A program made the translations under genes and the position numbers. A stretch of DNA of 64,000 bases from Chryseobacterium indoltheticum. Lineage in GTDB: Bacteria; Bacteroidota; Bacteroidia; Flavobacteriales; Weeksellaceae. Under the pieces are notes generated by a model. The model was not told the DNA's origin. It worked only from the letters and a program-made list of their open reading frames with translations, and searched no databases. Positions 15,651-24,102 of this stretch are shown here, piece after piece (positions within the stretch are counted from its first letter, which is position 1; each line of letters begins with the position of its first letter). Where the stretch lies: contig NZ_CP033929.1 of the NCBI RefSeq assembly GCF_003815915.1, positions 3,472,001-3,536,000 of the forward strand, in the 5' to 3' direction.

Positions 15651-16898
15651 CTACTTTTTAATTATTTTATAAACTCTCGCTTGTTGCTTTGAGATTACCT
15701 TCACCAAATACACCCCTGCTTTCAACTGTGATATATTGAGTTCTGCATTCGCAGAATTTGGCTGAAAATCTATTAATCTCTGACCTGCAAAATTTGTAAT
15801 TTCTACTTTTTCGATTGCATTTTTGGCAGTGATATTTAGAATCCCGTTGGTAGGATTTGGTGATAAAGTCAATTCAGGAATTGCTTCAACATCATGTACT
15901 CCCAAAGTTACCGACTGACAAGAAGACGTTTGTGTACAACCTGCAAGCGTAACAATTACGGCATAGTTTCCTGCAACAGCAGGTGTGAAAGACTGCGTAG
16001 TCACCCCAACCGGAGCATTTCCGTTGCTACAATTGATCCACTGATAAGTTGCGCCCGCTTGTGCAGCAGTTAATGTAGATCCTGAAACAGTAACTGTATT
16101 ATTGATATTTACCGCTCCAAGCGTTGATGATCCTGCAATATAATTTGAAGCAGTTCCGTTTAAAGCAAAACTATTTAAAGTACCGGTATAAGAACCGACA
16201 GCACTGGCAATAGAAGTTACAGTACCATTATTTGAGTTAACCGTTCCTTCATTCATTTTAAAATAGGCTTTCAGATTTGCTGGCGGCGTACAAAATTCAT
16301 AATTTTTATTAGCCTGAATTTCCGCTAGTGTAAGAGCTTTATCCCAAACACGCACTTCATCGATACTTCCATTAAAAAAACCACCAAGACTTGGCATAAT
16401 CCTTCTACCAATAATCATATTGGTAAGTGCCACAGTATTCGTTGTTGTACTAATATTTCCTTCGGTGTCTAAATTACCGTCTACATACAATTTATATTTA
16501 TTGGTAGATAAGCTGTTATCATAAGTTACGGCAATGTGATGCCAGTTTCCGTCATTAAGAGTAACTGTACCGTTTACTCCGCCGCCTTTGTTTTCAATCC
16601 TTAACTTATACAATCCGCTCACATTATTAATTCTTACCGTAAATCTTCCTCCGTTTACATTATCGGATCCCCAAGTTGCTACCAGATTTTCTCCAGCAGT
16701 AGTTGTGGGTAATTTTATCCACGCTTCTACTGTACGGGGTGCATTTCCTAAAACGCCGGGATAGTTGGTTTGGATATAATCATCTGTTCCGTCAAAATTA
16801 AGAGCATTTTGTTGAGCATTCAGTCCCGAAGCCGATCCTAATAAGACAGTAAATAATGTTGCAAATTTTAATTTGCTCGTAAGTAGATTTTTATGCAT
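15651..16898 (-). CDS. Secreted LamG-domain protein with T9SS C-terminal sorting signal
   Basis: From ATG 16898 the product is 415 aa. It has a signal peptide (LFTVLLGSASGLNAQ), a LamG/concanavalin-like domain (residues ~30-200; ALNFDGTDDYIQT, WHHIAVTYDN, NGSIDEVRVWDKALTLAEI), a small Ig-like region (ATYQWINCSNG) and a ~70-residue type A sorting tail (LTLSPNPTNGILNI … GVYLVKVISKQQARVYKIIKK). The tail sends it through the T9SS to the cell surface. LamG domains bind carbohydrates or proteins; the ligand is unknown. The in-frame region up to 16964 lies over the promoter and is unlikely to be translated. It is encoded directly downstream, on the same strand, of the hybrid regulator. Confidence 0.85.
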   Translation of the reverse strand: MHKNLLTSKLKFATLFTVLLGSASGLNAQQNALNFDGTDDYIQTNYPGVLGNAPRTVEAWIKLPTTTAGENLVATWGSDNVNGGRFTVRINNVSGLYKLRIENKGGGVNGTVTLNDGNWHHIAVTYDNSLSTNKYKLYVDGNLDTEGNISTTTNTVALTNMIIGRRIMPSLGGFFNGSIDEVRVWDKALTLAEIQANKNYEFCTPPANLKAYFKMNEGTVNSNNGTVTSIASAVGSYTGTLNSFALNGTASNYIAGSSTLGAVNINNTVTVSGSTLTAAQAGATYQWINCSNGNAPVGVTTQSFTPAVAGNYAVIVTLAGCTQTSSCQSVTLGVHDVEAIPELTLSPNPTNGILNITAKNAIEKVEITNFAGQRLIDFQPNSANAELNISQLKAGVYLVKVISKQQARVYKIIKK

Positions 16899-16918
16899 AC
16901 TGAAATAATTTTGTTTTG

Positions 16919-16986
16919 CTAAAGTACATCTCGTGGGAAAAGCAGAAAAGCACTCTCGTTGCAAAAACTATCAATTTCGTTGCAAA
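16919..16986 (-). promoter_or_regulatory. Candidate AraC operator (direct repeat) and near-consensus promoter of the LamG gene
   Basis: TCGTTGCAAA occurs twice on the + strand, at 16956-16965 and 16977-16986, exactly 21 bp apart. On the gene's strand the half-site is TTTGCAACGA. About 30 bp closer to the gene is TACTTTAG (- strand, 16926-16919), one base off TAnnTTTG. Two half-sites in the same direction, two helical turns apart and just upstream of a weak promoter, is the layout for an activator of the AraC family. The neighbouring hybrid regulator ends in an AraC domain. The link is inference. Confidence 0.5.
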
Positions 16987-16994
16987 CGTCTGTT

Positions 16995-19900
16995 TCAGTG
17001 GTATGTATTGGGTGTTTTACCAAAATACTCTTTAAAACATTTGGTAAAATAAGACGGACTATTAAATCCTGTCATGTAAGCAACTTCAGAAATACTGTAA
17101 TTTTGCTTTAATAATTCTGCAGCTCTCTTAAGCCTGTAAATTTTAATGATTTCTCCTGTCGGAATATTAAACATCATTTTTACTTTACGGTGAAGGCTCG
17201 TTCTGCTCATCGATAATTCGGAAGCTAACTCGTCTACGCTAAAATCGCTATTATCTAAATTTTCGGCTATGATTTCATAAATTCTGTTGAGAAATTCTTT
17301 GTGCAGATTATTTGTAGAATCAGGTTGCTTTGTTTCGGATTCTGCAATATTTGTTTCAGGCTGCAAAAGCTGTTTGTGAAAATTTTCATATTGACGATTT
17401 TGTAAATTCAGCAGATTTTCTATTCTCAATTTCAACTCTTCTACGCTGAACGGTTTTACAACATAATCGTTGGCTCCGTAAGAAAGACCTTCAAGTCTAC
17501 TTTCGGCATCAGCTTTTGCGGTGAGCATAATAATAGGAATGTGATTGATGGTAACATCAGATTTTAAGGCTTTGCAAAATTCAAAACCATCCATTTCGCT
17601 CATTGCAACATCACTTACAATAAGATTCGGCATTTTTTCCAGAGTAATTTCCAACGCTTTTTTTCCGTTTTCTGCAGTTAAAACATGATACGATCCAGCT
17701 AAATTTCCTGCAATAAACTGCGCCAATTCTTCATGATCTTCCACAATAAGAATCGTCGCTTTTTCTTCTGAATTTTCTTGATGCTCTGCTTTTTCAGCTA
17801 AATGATCTTTTTGAGCCTCAAAAGGAAGCCAAACCGAAAATGTAGTTCCGGAAGGATTTTGCGTAGAACTTGTCATATTAATTGTTCCGTGATGCAGATC
17901 TACCAATTCTTTCACAAGCGAAAGCCCCAAACCATTTCCCTGCAATTGATCCTGATTAGAACCTTTAAAATATCTTTCAAAAATCTCTGTCTGTTCATCT
18001 TCCGGAATTCCCGCCCCGGAATCAATAACCTGAATGGATAAACCATTGATCTCTTTATCTACTTTCACCGTAATTGTATCGCCATTTTCACAAAACTTAA
18101 TAGAATTCGAAATCAAATTATATAAAATTCGGTCTAAAGTGTTGATTGAAAACAAAAATTCGGCTTTATCCGGAGATTCTAAACTGAGCGCAATTCCTTT
18201 TTCGAAAGCCGTTTCCAAAAAGGCATTTACAATATTAGAAATAACAGGAACTACATCTCCCCAGACAAAATGAGGTTTCAAAACGCCTGCTTCAAGCTTT
18301 GCAACGTCAATCAACTGATCTGTAAGCTGTATAAGGCTGTTTGTATTTTTCTTTATCGTTCCAAATAATATTTCTTTCTCGTGCTGAGATTCTACAGATT
18401 TCAACTGTTCTGCCGGACCCACGATAAGAGACAGCGGAGTTCGGAATTCGTGAGCAATATTGGCGAAAAATTTCGTTTTTATTTTATCTAGCCTACGCAA
18501 CTCGTGCGCTTCTTTCTGCTTTAGCTTTATTGAGTTTTTAATAATTTCCTGATTGATTTTGAATCTTATCAGCCAAAAAATTCCTCCAATCAATAGTATC
18601 ACATACAATGTTATTGCCCACCAAGTTTTCCACCAAGGCGGCGTCACTTTTATGGTCAAAGATTTGATGAGGTTACTCCAGTTTCCGGTTGTGTTGGTTG
18701 CATTGACCTGAAAAATATAATTTCCGGGAGGAAGTTTTGTAAAAACGGCTTCTGCATTGTTTCCTGCAAAAATCCATTCATCCTGATACCCTTTCAACCG
18801 ATAACGATACCAAATTTGTTTTGAGTCATCATACTGAAGTGCTGCAAAATTTATAGAAACCGTATTCTCAAAATAATCTACAGAAAGTTCTTCAATTTGA
18901 TTTAAAGGTTTCAGGTTTCTTTCAACAAGATCGATATTCTCATTATTGAGAGCAATTTGGGTAATAACAGTCGGAGGTGAAAAATGATCACTTTTAATAT
19001 CTTCCGGACTGAAAACCACTCCGCTTTTTGCACCGCCAAATGCCATTTTTCCGTTGGGAAGCATTAATTGATGAAACCTGTTGAACTCAATATTTTCCAA
19101 ACCGTGAGAACGTGTAAAAGTTCTTACTTTATATGTTGTAGGATCAAATTTCAAAAGACCTTTATTGGTTCCCATCCAAAGGTTTCCAGATTTATCCGGA
19201 AGAATCGAATAGATAACATTATCCGGAAAACCATCTTTTCCTGAAAAGATTTTACCCTTATTGTTTTTTTTACTGTACTGTATTAGTCCATCATTACTTC
19301 CAATCCACAAAATATCATCATTTTTCTGATCAGGAACGAGAGAAATTAAATGATTAACGGGAAGACTTTTTGTGTTGTTTTTAATATGATAGATTTTTTG
19401 GGTTTCAAGATTCACTTTCAATATCCCGTGAGATTCCGTTATAACCCAAAGTATTTTAGTTTTAAAGTCAAAATAAATATTTGCCGTTTTTATATTAGCA
19501 TTAAAATTCTTTAAAGAAAATAAAAATTTCCATCTTGACTGCTGAAATAGATAAATATTGTTCAGCTCATCAATCACAATCGGAGATTCATCGTACAGAC
19601 TTATTCCTTTTATCGGAGCAAAAGGTTCGCTTTTTATCTTTGGTAATTCGGGTAAACGGAAAATTTTCTTCTGTAGATGATCATAGTAAGAAACAATACG
19701 GTTTAGCGCGATCCAGTTTTTATTTGGAGTTGTCGCAGATCTTAGAAAATAGGAAGCCGGTAAAATACCGTTCACCTCTGGCCAATTAAAAAAATCATTA
19801 AGGGAAACGCCATAATAGTTTTTCAACAGATCTGTCGCAAAATCTTTTTCAAAAGAAAAGGACCGAAAATTGAGTTTTGGATCTACTGTATAAATTCCTT

Positions 19901-20873
19901 CGGCATCACCACCAATCCACAGCAACCCGGAATTATCTACAAGAAAAGCTTGCGGCGGTCTGTTTTGTTCTAAGTTGACAGCCGCAATTTTCCTAAAACC
20001 TAAAGCCTTATCGTAGCGATAAATAGCATTGTCTGCAACAAAATATTCTTTACCATGAATATCTGTACTCAACAATTTAATAGTATAAATAGAAGAAAAT
20101 GGCAGCTTTTCGTTTTTAAATGTTTTTTTCACAGGATCAAAAAAGTAAAACCTGTCTTTATCTGCCCACATCAATTCTCCATTTTTTGACTGATGAAATA
20201 GTACTGCCTCGATATTATTCTGATACAGCTTATTTGTAAACATCTTATAAGGAATATGAATGTCTGTAAAGCTGTTCTTTTTTTTGTCAAAAAACTTTAG
20301 GTTTTTCTGTGTTAATACCCAAATATTTTTGTTTTTGTCTTCGAGAATGTTGTAAATAATCTCGTCAGAATTAAAATTCAGATTTCTGCGGCTCAGAATT
20401 TTCTTTTGAATATCAAAACTGAAGAGTTCATTTTTTATGGTTTTAAACCACAGATAACCGTCTTGTGTTACCAACCATGATTTCCGATGAATATCAATGT
20501 TATTTTTTTCTAAAAATGCTGTATTGATAATATGTGTTATTTTACCCGAACTTGTATCAAAGTAATCGATTCCTGCAGTTTCGTACTTTATCCAAAGACC
20601 ATTTTGTCTGCCTTTTCTTAAATAATCTATGGTATTTGAAGCCAGAGAATTATTGGTATTAAAATGATGTTGAAAAGTTTTAAAATTTTGTCCGTCATAT
20701 CGGGAAAGTCCGTTCCGGGTTCCAATCCATACAAAGCCTTCCTCATCTTGTTCCAAAGCAGAAACAAAAGATTGCGGAAGACCATCATCTACCGACAAAT
20801 GTCTTATATTTTGAGAAAAAAATAGTTGTAGACCGAAAAGATATAAAGATATAGAGAGTAAAAATTTAATCAT
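16995..20873 (-). CDS. Hybrid two-component system protein (sensor propeller, kinase, receiver, AraC)
   Basis: From ATG 20873 the product is ~1292 aa. Order: signal peptide (LLSISLYLFGLQLFFSQ); a large periplasmic sensor of two-component-regulator propeller repeats (VDDGLPQSFVSALEQDEEG, WIGTRNGLSRYDG, WIGSNDGLIQY, WMGTNKGLLKFD); a Y_Y_Y domain; a membrane helix (WAITLYVILLIGGIFWLI); histidine kinase with the phosphoacceptor His near 808 in NIAHEFRTPLSL and an ATPase (NLISNSIKF, GAGIPEDE, GNGLGLSLVK); a receiver with the Asp near 1087 in NLIVSDVAMSEMDG; and a C-terminal AraC helix-turn-helix. Such proteins in Bacteroidetes sense glycans or their breakdown products and control nearby genes. No SusC/D pair is near; the adjacent LamG gene is the obvious target. 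An upstream extension to 20951 lacks a signal peptide at its start and is less likely. Confidence 0.92.
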   Translation of the reverse strand: MIKFLLSISLYLFGLQLFFSQNIRHLSVDDGLPQSFVSALEQDEEGFVWIGTRNGLSRYDGQNFKTFQHHFNTNNSLASNTIDYLRKGRQNGLWIKYETAGIDYFDTSSGKITHIINTAFLEKNNIDIHRKSWLVTQDGYLWFKTIKNELFSFDIQKKILSRRNLNFNSDEIIYNILEDKNKNIWVLTQKNLKFFDKKKNSFTDIHIPYKMFTNKLYQNNIEAVLFHQSKNGELMWADKDRFYFFDPVKKTFKNEKLPFSSIYTIKLLSTDIHGKEYFVADNAIYRYDKALGFRKIAAVNLEQNRPPQAFLVDNSGLLWIGGDAEGIYTVDPKLNFRSFSFEKDFATDLLKNYYGVSLNDFFNWPEVNGILPASYFLRSATTPNKNWIALNRIVSYYDHLQKKIFRLPELPKIKSEPFAPIKGISLYDESPIVIDELNNIYLFQQSRWKFLFSLKNFNANIKTANIYFDFKTKILWVITESHGILKVNLETQKIYHIKNNTKSLPVNHLISLVPDQKNDDILWIGSNDGLIQYSKKNNKGKIFSGKDGFPDNVIYSILPDKSGNLWMGTNKGLLKFDPTTYKVRTFTRSHGLENIEFNRFHQLMLPNGKMAFGGAKSGVVFSPEDIKSDHFSPPTVITQIALNNENIDLVERNLKPLNQIEELSVDYFENTVSINFAALQYDDSKQIWYRYRLKGYQDEWIFAGNNAEAVFTKLPPGNYIFQVNATNTTGNWSNLIKSLTIKVTPPWWKTWWAITLYVILLIGGIFWLIRFKINQEIIKNSIKLKQKEAHELRRLDKIKTKFFANIAHEFRTPLSLIVGPAEQLKSVESQHEKEILFGTIKKNTNSLIQLTDQLIDVAKLEAGVLKPHFVWGDVVPVISNIVNAFLETAFEKGIALSLESPDKAEFLFSINTLDRILYNLISNSIKFCENGDTITVKVDKEINGLSIQVIDSGAGIPEDEQTEIFERYFKGSNQDQLQGNGLGLSLVKELVDLHHGTINMTSSTQNPSGTTFSVWLPFEAQKDHLAEKAEHQENSEEKATILIVEDHEELAQFIAGNLAGSYHVLTAENGKKALEITLEKMPNLIVSDVAMSEMDGFEFCKALKSDVTINHIPIIMLTAKADAESRLEGLSYGANDYVVKPFSVEELKLRIENLLNLQNRQYENFHKQLLQPETNIAESETKQPDSTNNLHKEFLNRIYEIIAENLDNSDFSVDELASELSMSRTSLHRKVKMMFNIPTGEIIKIYRLKRAAELLKQNYSISEVAYMTGFNSPSYFTKCFKEYFGKTPNTYH

Positions 20874-21015
20874 AAATAGATTTCGTCTTTGGATCTGCAA
20901 TATACTATTTTGAAAAATGCAATTCCAATAATGGAAAATCATTTTTTTCACAGCTGAATATCAATATTTTTAGTTTTCATCAACATTAAAATTTCAAATA
21001 ATTTAGCTTTTTTAA

Positions 21016-21023
21016 TACTTTTG
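21016..21023 (+). promoter_or_regulatory. -7 box of the exonuclease III gene
   Basis: TACTTTTG fits TAnnTTTG and ends only 4 bp before the ATG at 21028. If used, the mRNA would start at or inside the start codon region. Confidence 0.45.
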
Positions 21024-21027
21024 AATT

Positions 21028-21792
21028 ATGAAATTAATCACATACAACGTTAACGGAATAAGAGCTGCTTTCACAAAAGATTTTTTAGGATGGCTGAAAA
21101 CTGCCGATCCGGATATTATCTGCATTCAGGAAAGTAAAGCAGGAAACGATCAGATTGATATTGAAAGTCTTGAAAAAGCGGGCTATCACAGTTTTTGGCA
21201 TTCTGCACAGAGAAAAGGATATAGCGGAGTCGGAATTGCGTCTAAAATAAAACCGAATCATGTAGAATATGGTTGCGGAATTGAGAGCTATGATAATGAA
21301 GGGAGAATCATCCGTGCAGACTTTGATGAGTTCTCTGTGATTTCTGTTTATGTACCTTCAGCGTCTAATATTGAAAGGCTGGGATTTAAGATGCAGTTTT
21401 GCCACGACTTTTTAGAATATATTAAAAATTTAAAGAAAGAAATTCCGAATCTTATTATTTCCGGAGATTTTAATATCTGTCATCAGGCGATCGATATTCA
21501 CAATCCTGTAGGTTTAAAAAACACTTCAGGCTTTTTACCGATGGAAAGAGAATGGATGACCAATTTTATTAAAGAATGCGAATTGATTGACAGTTTCAGG
21601 TTTTTTAACAGTGAACCCGACAATTATACCTGGTGGAGTTACCGTCAAAATGCAAGAGCCAATAACAAAGGATGGCGATTGGATTATAACTTCGCTTCCT
21701 ATTCTTTAAAAGACAAACTCAGCAGAGCCGTTATTTTGAAAGAAGCGGTACATTCTGATCATTGCCCCGCCTTGATTGAGTTTAACCTCTAA
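21028..21792 (+). CDS. xth: Exodeoxyribonuclease III / AP endonuclease
   Basis: The 254-aa product is a complete exonuclease III of the EEP fold, which cuts at abasic sites and removes 3' blocks in base excision repair. Visible active-site motifs are ITYNVNGIRAA (Asn7), CIQESKAG (Glu35), ISGDFNICH (Asp and Asn), WWSYR, WRLDYNF and SDHCPALIE (Asp-His). It stands alone, divergent from the hybrid regulator gene and followed by a strong terminator. Confidence 0.93.
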   Translation: MKLITYNVNGIRAAFTKDFLGWLKTADPDIICIQESKAGNDQIDIESLEKAGYHSFWHSAQRKGYSGVGIASKIKPNHVEYGCGIESYDNEGRIIRADFDEFSVISVYVPSASNIERLGFKMQFCHDFLEYIKNLKKEIPNLIISGDFNICHQAIDIHNPVGLKNTSGFLPMEREWMTNFIKECELIDSFRFFNSEPDNYTWWSYRQNARANNKGWRLDYNFASYSLKDKLSRAVILKEAVHSDHCPALIEFNL

Positions 21793-21800
21793 AAACATAA

Positions 21801-21826
21801 AAGCCAGCTAAAAATTTAGCTGGCTT
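21801..21826. terminator. Bidirectional terminator between xth and the RlpA-like gene
   Basis: AAGCCAGCTAAA pairs with TTTAGCTGGCTT; the loop closes on A/T pairs, so the working stem is AAGCCAGCT. T-rich on both sides in the sense of each transcript, and it lies between two convergent genes. Confidence 0.8.
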
Positions 21827-21844
21827 TCTAATTTAAATCATAAA

Positions 21845-22216
21845 TTAATCGACAATTTCATATTCCACCGGAATGGTACCGCGATCGGTATTTCCGATTT
21901 CATCGAACGCTGCTCTAGACATATCTAAAGCTCTTGATGAATGGAAAGGCCCTCTATCATTAATCGTTACAATCACCTCTTTTCCATTGTTCAGATTGGT
22001 AACCTTAACTTCGGTTCCAAAAGGAAGCGTTCTGTGCGCTGCAGTAAGTTTTGAATTATCAAAAACCTCACCGCTTGCTGTTTTTCTACCGTTAAATTTA
22101 TCGTGGTAGTACGATGCATAACTTGTTTTCTTCGCATCTACAGTATTATTCGTAAATGAATAAATACCTAGTGTTGAAATCATCATTATGATTACGAGAA
22201 TGAATCTTTTCATCAT
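21845..22216 (-). CDS. Small RlpA-like septal-ring / peptidoglycan-associated protein
   Basis: The 123-aa product has a signal peptide (MMKRFILVIIMMISTLGIYSF) and one double-psi beta-barrel domain of the RlpA family: ASYYHDKFNGRKTASGE, AAHRTLPFGTEVKVTN, VTINDRGPFHSSRALDMSRAAF. RlpA is a lytic transglycosylase of denuded glycan strands in some bacteria; this form lacks the SPOR domain and is very short, so its activity is uncertain. It stands alone, with its own promoter and a shared terminator. Confidence 0.85.
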   Translation of the reverse strand: MMKRFILVIIMMISTLGIYSFTNNTVDAKKTSYASYYHDKFNGRKTASGEVFDNSKLTAAHRTLPFGTEVKVTNLNNGKEVIVTINDRGPFHSSRALDMSRAAFDEIGNTDRGTIPVEYEIVD

Positions 22217-22242
22217 TTTGAACTTTTACTTGTTTGACGAGG

Positions 22243-22250
22243 CAAAAGTA
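22243..22250 (-). promoter_or_regulatory. -7 box of the RlpA-like gene
   Basis: TACTTTTG on the - strand, 26 bp upstream of the ATG at 22216. The -33 region is not clear. Confidence 0.4.
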
Positions 22251-22540
22251 TATGTAAACTTATTACCTGCCTATTTTAAAAGTTAAGAAACGTTAAAGAA
22301 AACATAAATAAAATATAATTATTACCGTAAGTTCCTATAAATAGGGATTTTAGACCGTGGTGTTAAAAAACGTTAAAAAAAAGACCTAAAAGTTAATTTA
22401 ATTAACTAATTGCTGTATAATTCAGTATTCATAAAAACACAACTATTTGAATACCAATATATTACTAAAAATAAATAATTCCAAAAACGGCTGTAATTTA
22501 TTAAAGTAATCCTCTACAAATCATTAAATCATAAAACACA
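22251..22540. other. AT-rich spacer without gene
   Basis: This 290-bp stretch has two copies of AACGTTAAA (near 22286 and 22368) within purine-rich runs, but no ORF with a credible start, no RNA gene I can recognise and no strong hairpin. It separates the RlpA-like gene from the small ORF at 22541. Confidence 0.4.
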
Positions 22541-22657
22541 ATGCAAAAATTAAAAAACAATAAAATCGTGTTTATTCTAGCTTTGATGGTGCTTTTAACA
22601 GGAATATTTTCAGCAGGAAAAGAATTTGAACATTATATTATTAAAAAATTTAACTAA
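22541..22657 (+). CDS. 38-residue membrane mini-protein
   Basis: ATG 22541 to TAA 22655-22657 encodes 38 aa: a basic start (QKLKNNK), one hydrophobic helix (IVFILALMVLLTGIFS), then a charged tail ending KKFN. The K-rich start followed by one helix makes a single-pass inner-membrane protein or a short exported peptide likely. It has a consistent ATG, a preceding A-rich leader and a terminator 31 bp after the stop, on an otherwise empty 515-bp stretch. It could be a chance frame; no family is known to me. Confidence 0.4.
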   Translation: MQKLKNNKIVFILALMVLLTGIFSAGKEFEHYIIKKFN

Positions 22658-22687
22658 AAATTAAAATTAAATTTTCATTAAAATAAA

Positions 22688-22711
22688 AAACCAATGAAAA
22701 ATCATTGGTTT
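22688..22711. terminator. Bidirectional terminator downstream of rimO and the mini-ORF
   Basis: AAACCAATGA and TCATTGGTTT form a 10-bp stem with an AAAA loop, followed by TTAC on + and by a T run on the - strand. It sits 21 bp beyond the rimO stop. Confidence 0.75.
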
Positions 22712-22731
22712 TTACTTTTTTATCTTTAAAC

Positions 22732-24033
22732 TTAAACAAGTTCTCCGTACAAATCAAACTCTTCTGCGGAGGTAATTTTTACATTCGCAAAATCTCCAAT
22801 TGAAATATAGGTGTTTTCGGCAGAAACCAAAACGGTATTGTCTACATCGGGAGAATCGTATTCAGTACGACCCACAAAATAATTACCTTCTTTTCTGTCG
22901 AAGACGCATTTATAAACCTCACCGATTCTCTTTTGATTTTTATCCCACGAAATCTGCGACTGCAGCTCCATGATCTCTTCTACTCTAGCTTCTTTTACTT
23001 CCTGCGGGATATCATCTTCCAAAACGTAAGCTCCTGTATTTTCTTCGTGCGAATAAGTGAAACATCCTAACCGGTCGAACTTCTGCTCTCTTACCCATTC
23101 TTTCAGCTCTTGGAATCTTTCTTCCGTTTCACCAGGATAACCTACAATTAACGTAGTTCTTATCGCCATATCCGGCACTTTTTCTCTGAATTTATCTAAT
23201 AATGCATTTGTTTTTTCGTGCGTTGTACCACGTTTCATAGATTTCAACAAATCAGAATTAATATGCTGAAGCGGAATATCTATATAGTTACAAACTTTCG
23301 GTTCTTCACGTATAATATCTAAAACATCTTCCGGAAAACCACTTGGAAATGCATAATGAAGACGAATCCATTCGATTCCTTCTACTTTTACCAACTCTTT
23401 CAATAGTTCACCTAAAGCTCTCTTTTTATAAATATCTAAACCGTAATAGGTCAAATCCTGAGCAATCAAAATCAATTCCTTCACCCCTACTTTCGCCAGT
23501 TTCTGAGCTTCTTTCACCAATTTCTCAATCGGTGTAGAAACGTGGCCACCTCTCATCAAAGGAATGGCACAGAATGAGCAAGGTCTGTCGCAACCTTCAG
23601 AAATTTTAAGGTAAGCATAATGCTTTGGTGTGGTGGTTAATCTTTCACCAACCAATTCGTGTTTATAGTCTGCGCCCAAATGTTTCAGTAAAATAGGAAG
23701 ATCTCTCGTTCCGAAATACTGGTCAACATCAGGAATTTCTTTTATTAAATCTGGTTTATATCTTTCTGAAAGACATCCAGTAACGAAGACTTTCTCAACT
23801 TCACCTCTGTTTTTTGCCTCAACAAAATCTAGAATAGTATTGATAGATTCTTCTTTTGCATTATCGATAAAACCGCAGGTATTGATGACTACGATATCCC
23901 CTCTATCTTCGTGCACAACTTCTTTTCCGTTGGCTTTCAGCTGGCTCATCAGCACTTCCGAATCGTAAACATTTTTGGAACATCCAAGCGTTACGATATT
24001 AATTTTCTTTTTACCTACAGATTTGGTTCTCAT
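22732..24033 (-). CDS. rimO: Ribosomal protein S12 methylthiotransferase
   Basis: RimO adds a methylthio group to an Asp of ribosomal protein S12 by radical SAM chemistry. The 433-aa product has an N-terminal cluster domain (TLGCSKNVYDSE, INTCGF, VTGCLSERY), the radical SAM motif CDRPCSFC with its three Cys, and a C-terminal TRAM domain. TLGCSKN, rather than the MiaB-type sequence, favours RimO. It has its own promoter box and terminator. Confidence 0.95.
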   Translation of the reverse strand: MRTKSVGKKKINIVTLGCSKNVYDSEVLMSQLKANGKEVVHEDRGDIVVINTCGFIDNAKEESINTILDFVEAKNRGEVEKVFVTGCLSERYKPDLIKEIPDVDQYFGTRDLPILLKHLGADYKHELVGERLTTTPKHYAYLKISEGCDRPCSFCAIPLMRGGHVSTPIEKLVKEAQKLAKVGVKELILIAQDLTYYGLDIYKKRALGELLKELVKVEGIEWIRLHYAFPSGFPEDVLDIIREEPKVCNYIDIPLQHINSDLLKSMKRGTTHEKTNALLDKFREKVPDMAIRTTLIVGYPGETEERFQELKEWVREQKFDRLGCFTYSHEENTGAYVLEDDIPQEVKEARVEEIMELQSQISWDKNQKRIGEVYKCVFDRKEGNYFVGRTEYDSPDVDNTVLVSAENTYISIGDFANVKITSAEEFDLYGELV

Positions 24034-24058
24034 AAATTGATGAATAAATTTCAGGCTG

Positions 24059-24066
24059 CAAATTTA
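24059..24066 (-). promoter_or_regulatory. -7 box of rimO
   Basis: TAAATTTG on the - strand, 25 bp before the rimO ATG, directly after the terminator of the upstream antiporter gene. Confidence 0.4.
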
Positions 24067-24070
24067 GTGA

Positions 24071-24097
24071 TAAAAAAAAGAACCATAATCGGTTCTT
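24071..24097 (-). terminator. Terminator of the antiporter gene
   Basis: On the - strand AAGAACC, loop GATTAT, GGTTCTT, then a run of eight T. It lies just after the antiporter stop codon (24103) and before rimO. Confidence 0.8.
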
Positions 24098-24102
24098 ATA
24101 TT

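Noticed and set aside
18034..18273. Plus-strand ORFs inside the hybrid regulator, rimO, wzc and other genes
   Set aside because: They lie opposite well-supported coding frames, have no family features or own signals, and are shadow frames.
22251..22540. Riboswitch or structured RNA upstream of the mini-ORF
   Set aside because: Only scattered A/T-rich repeats are seen, with no stable hairpin set or known motif.
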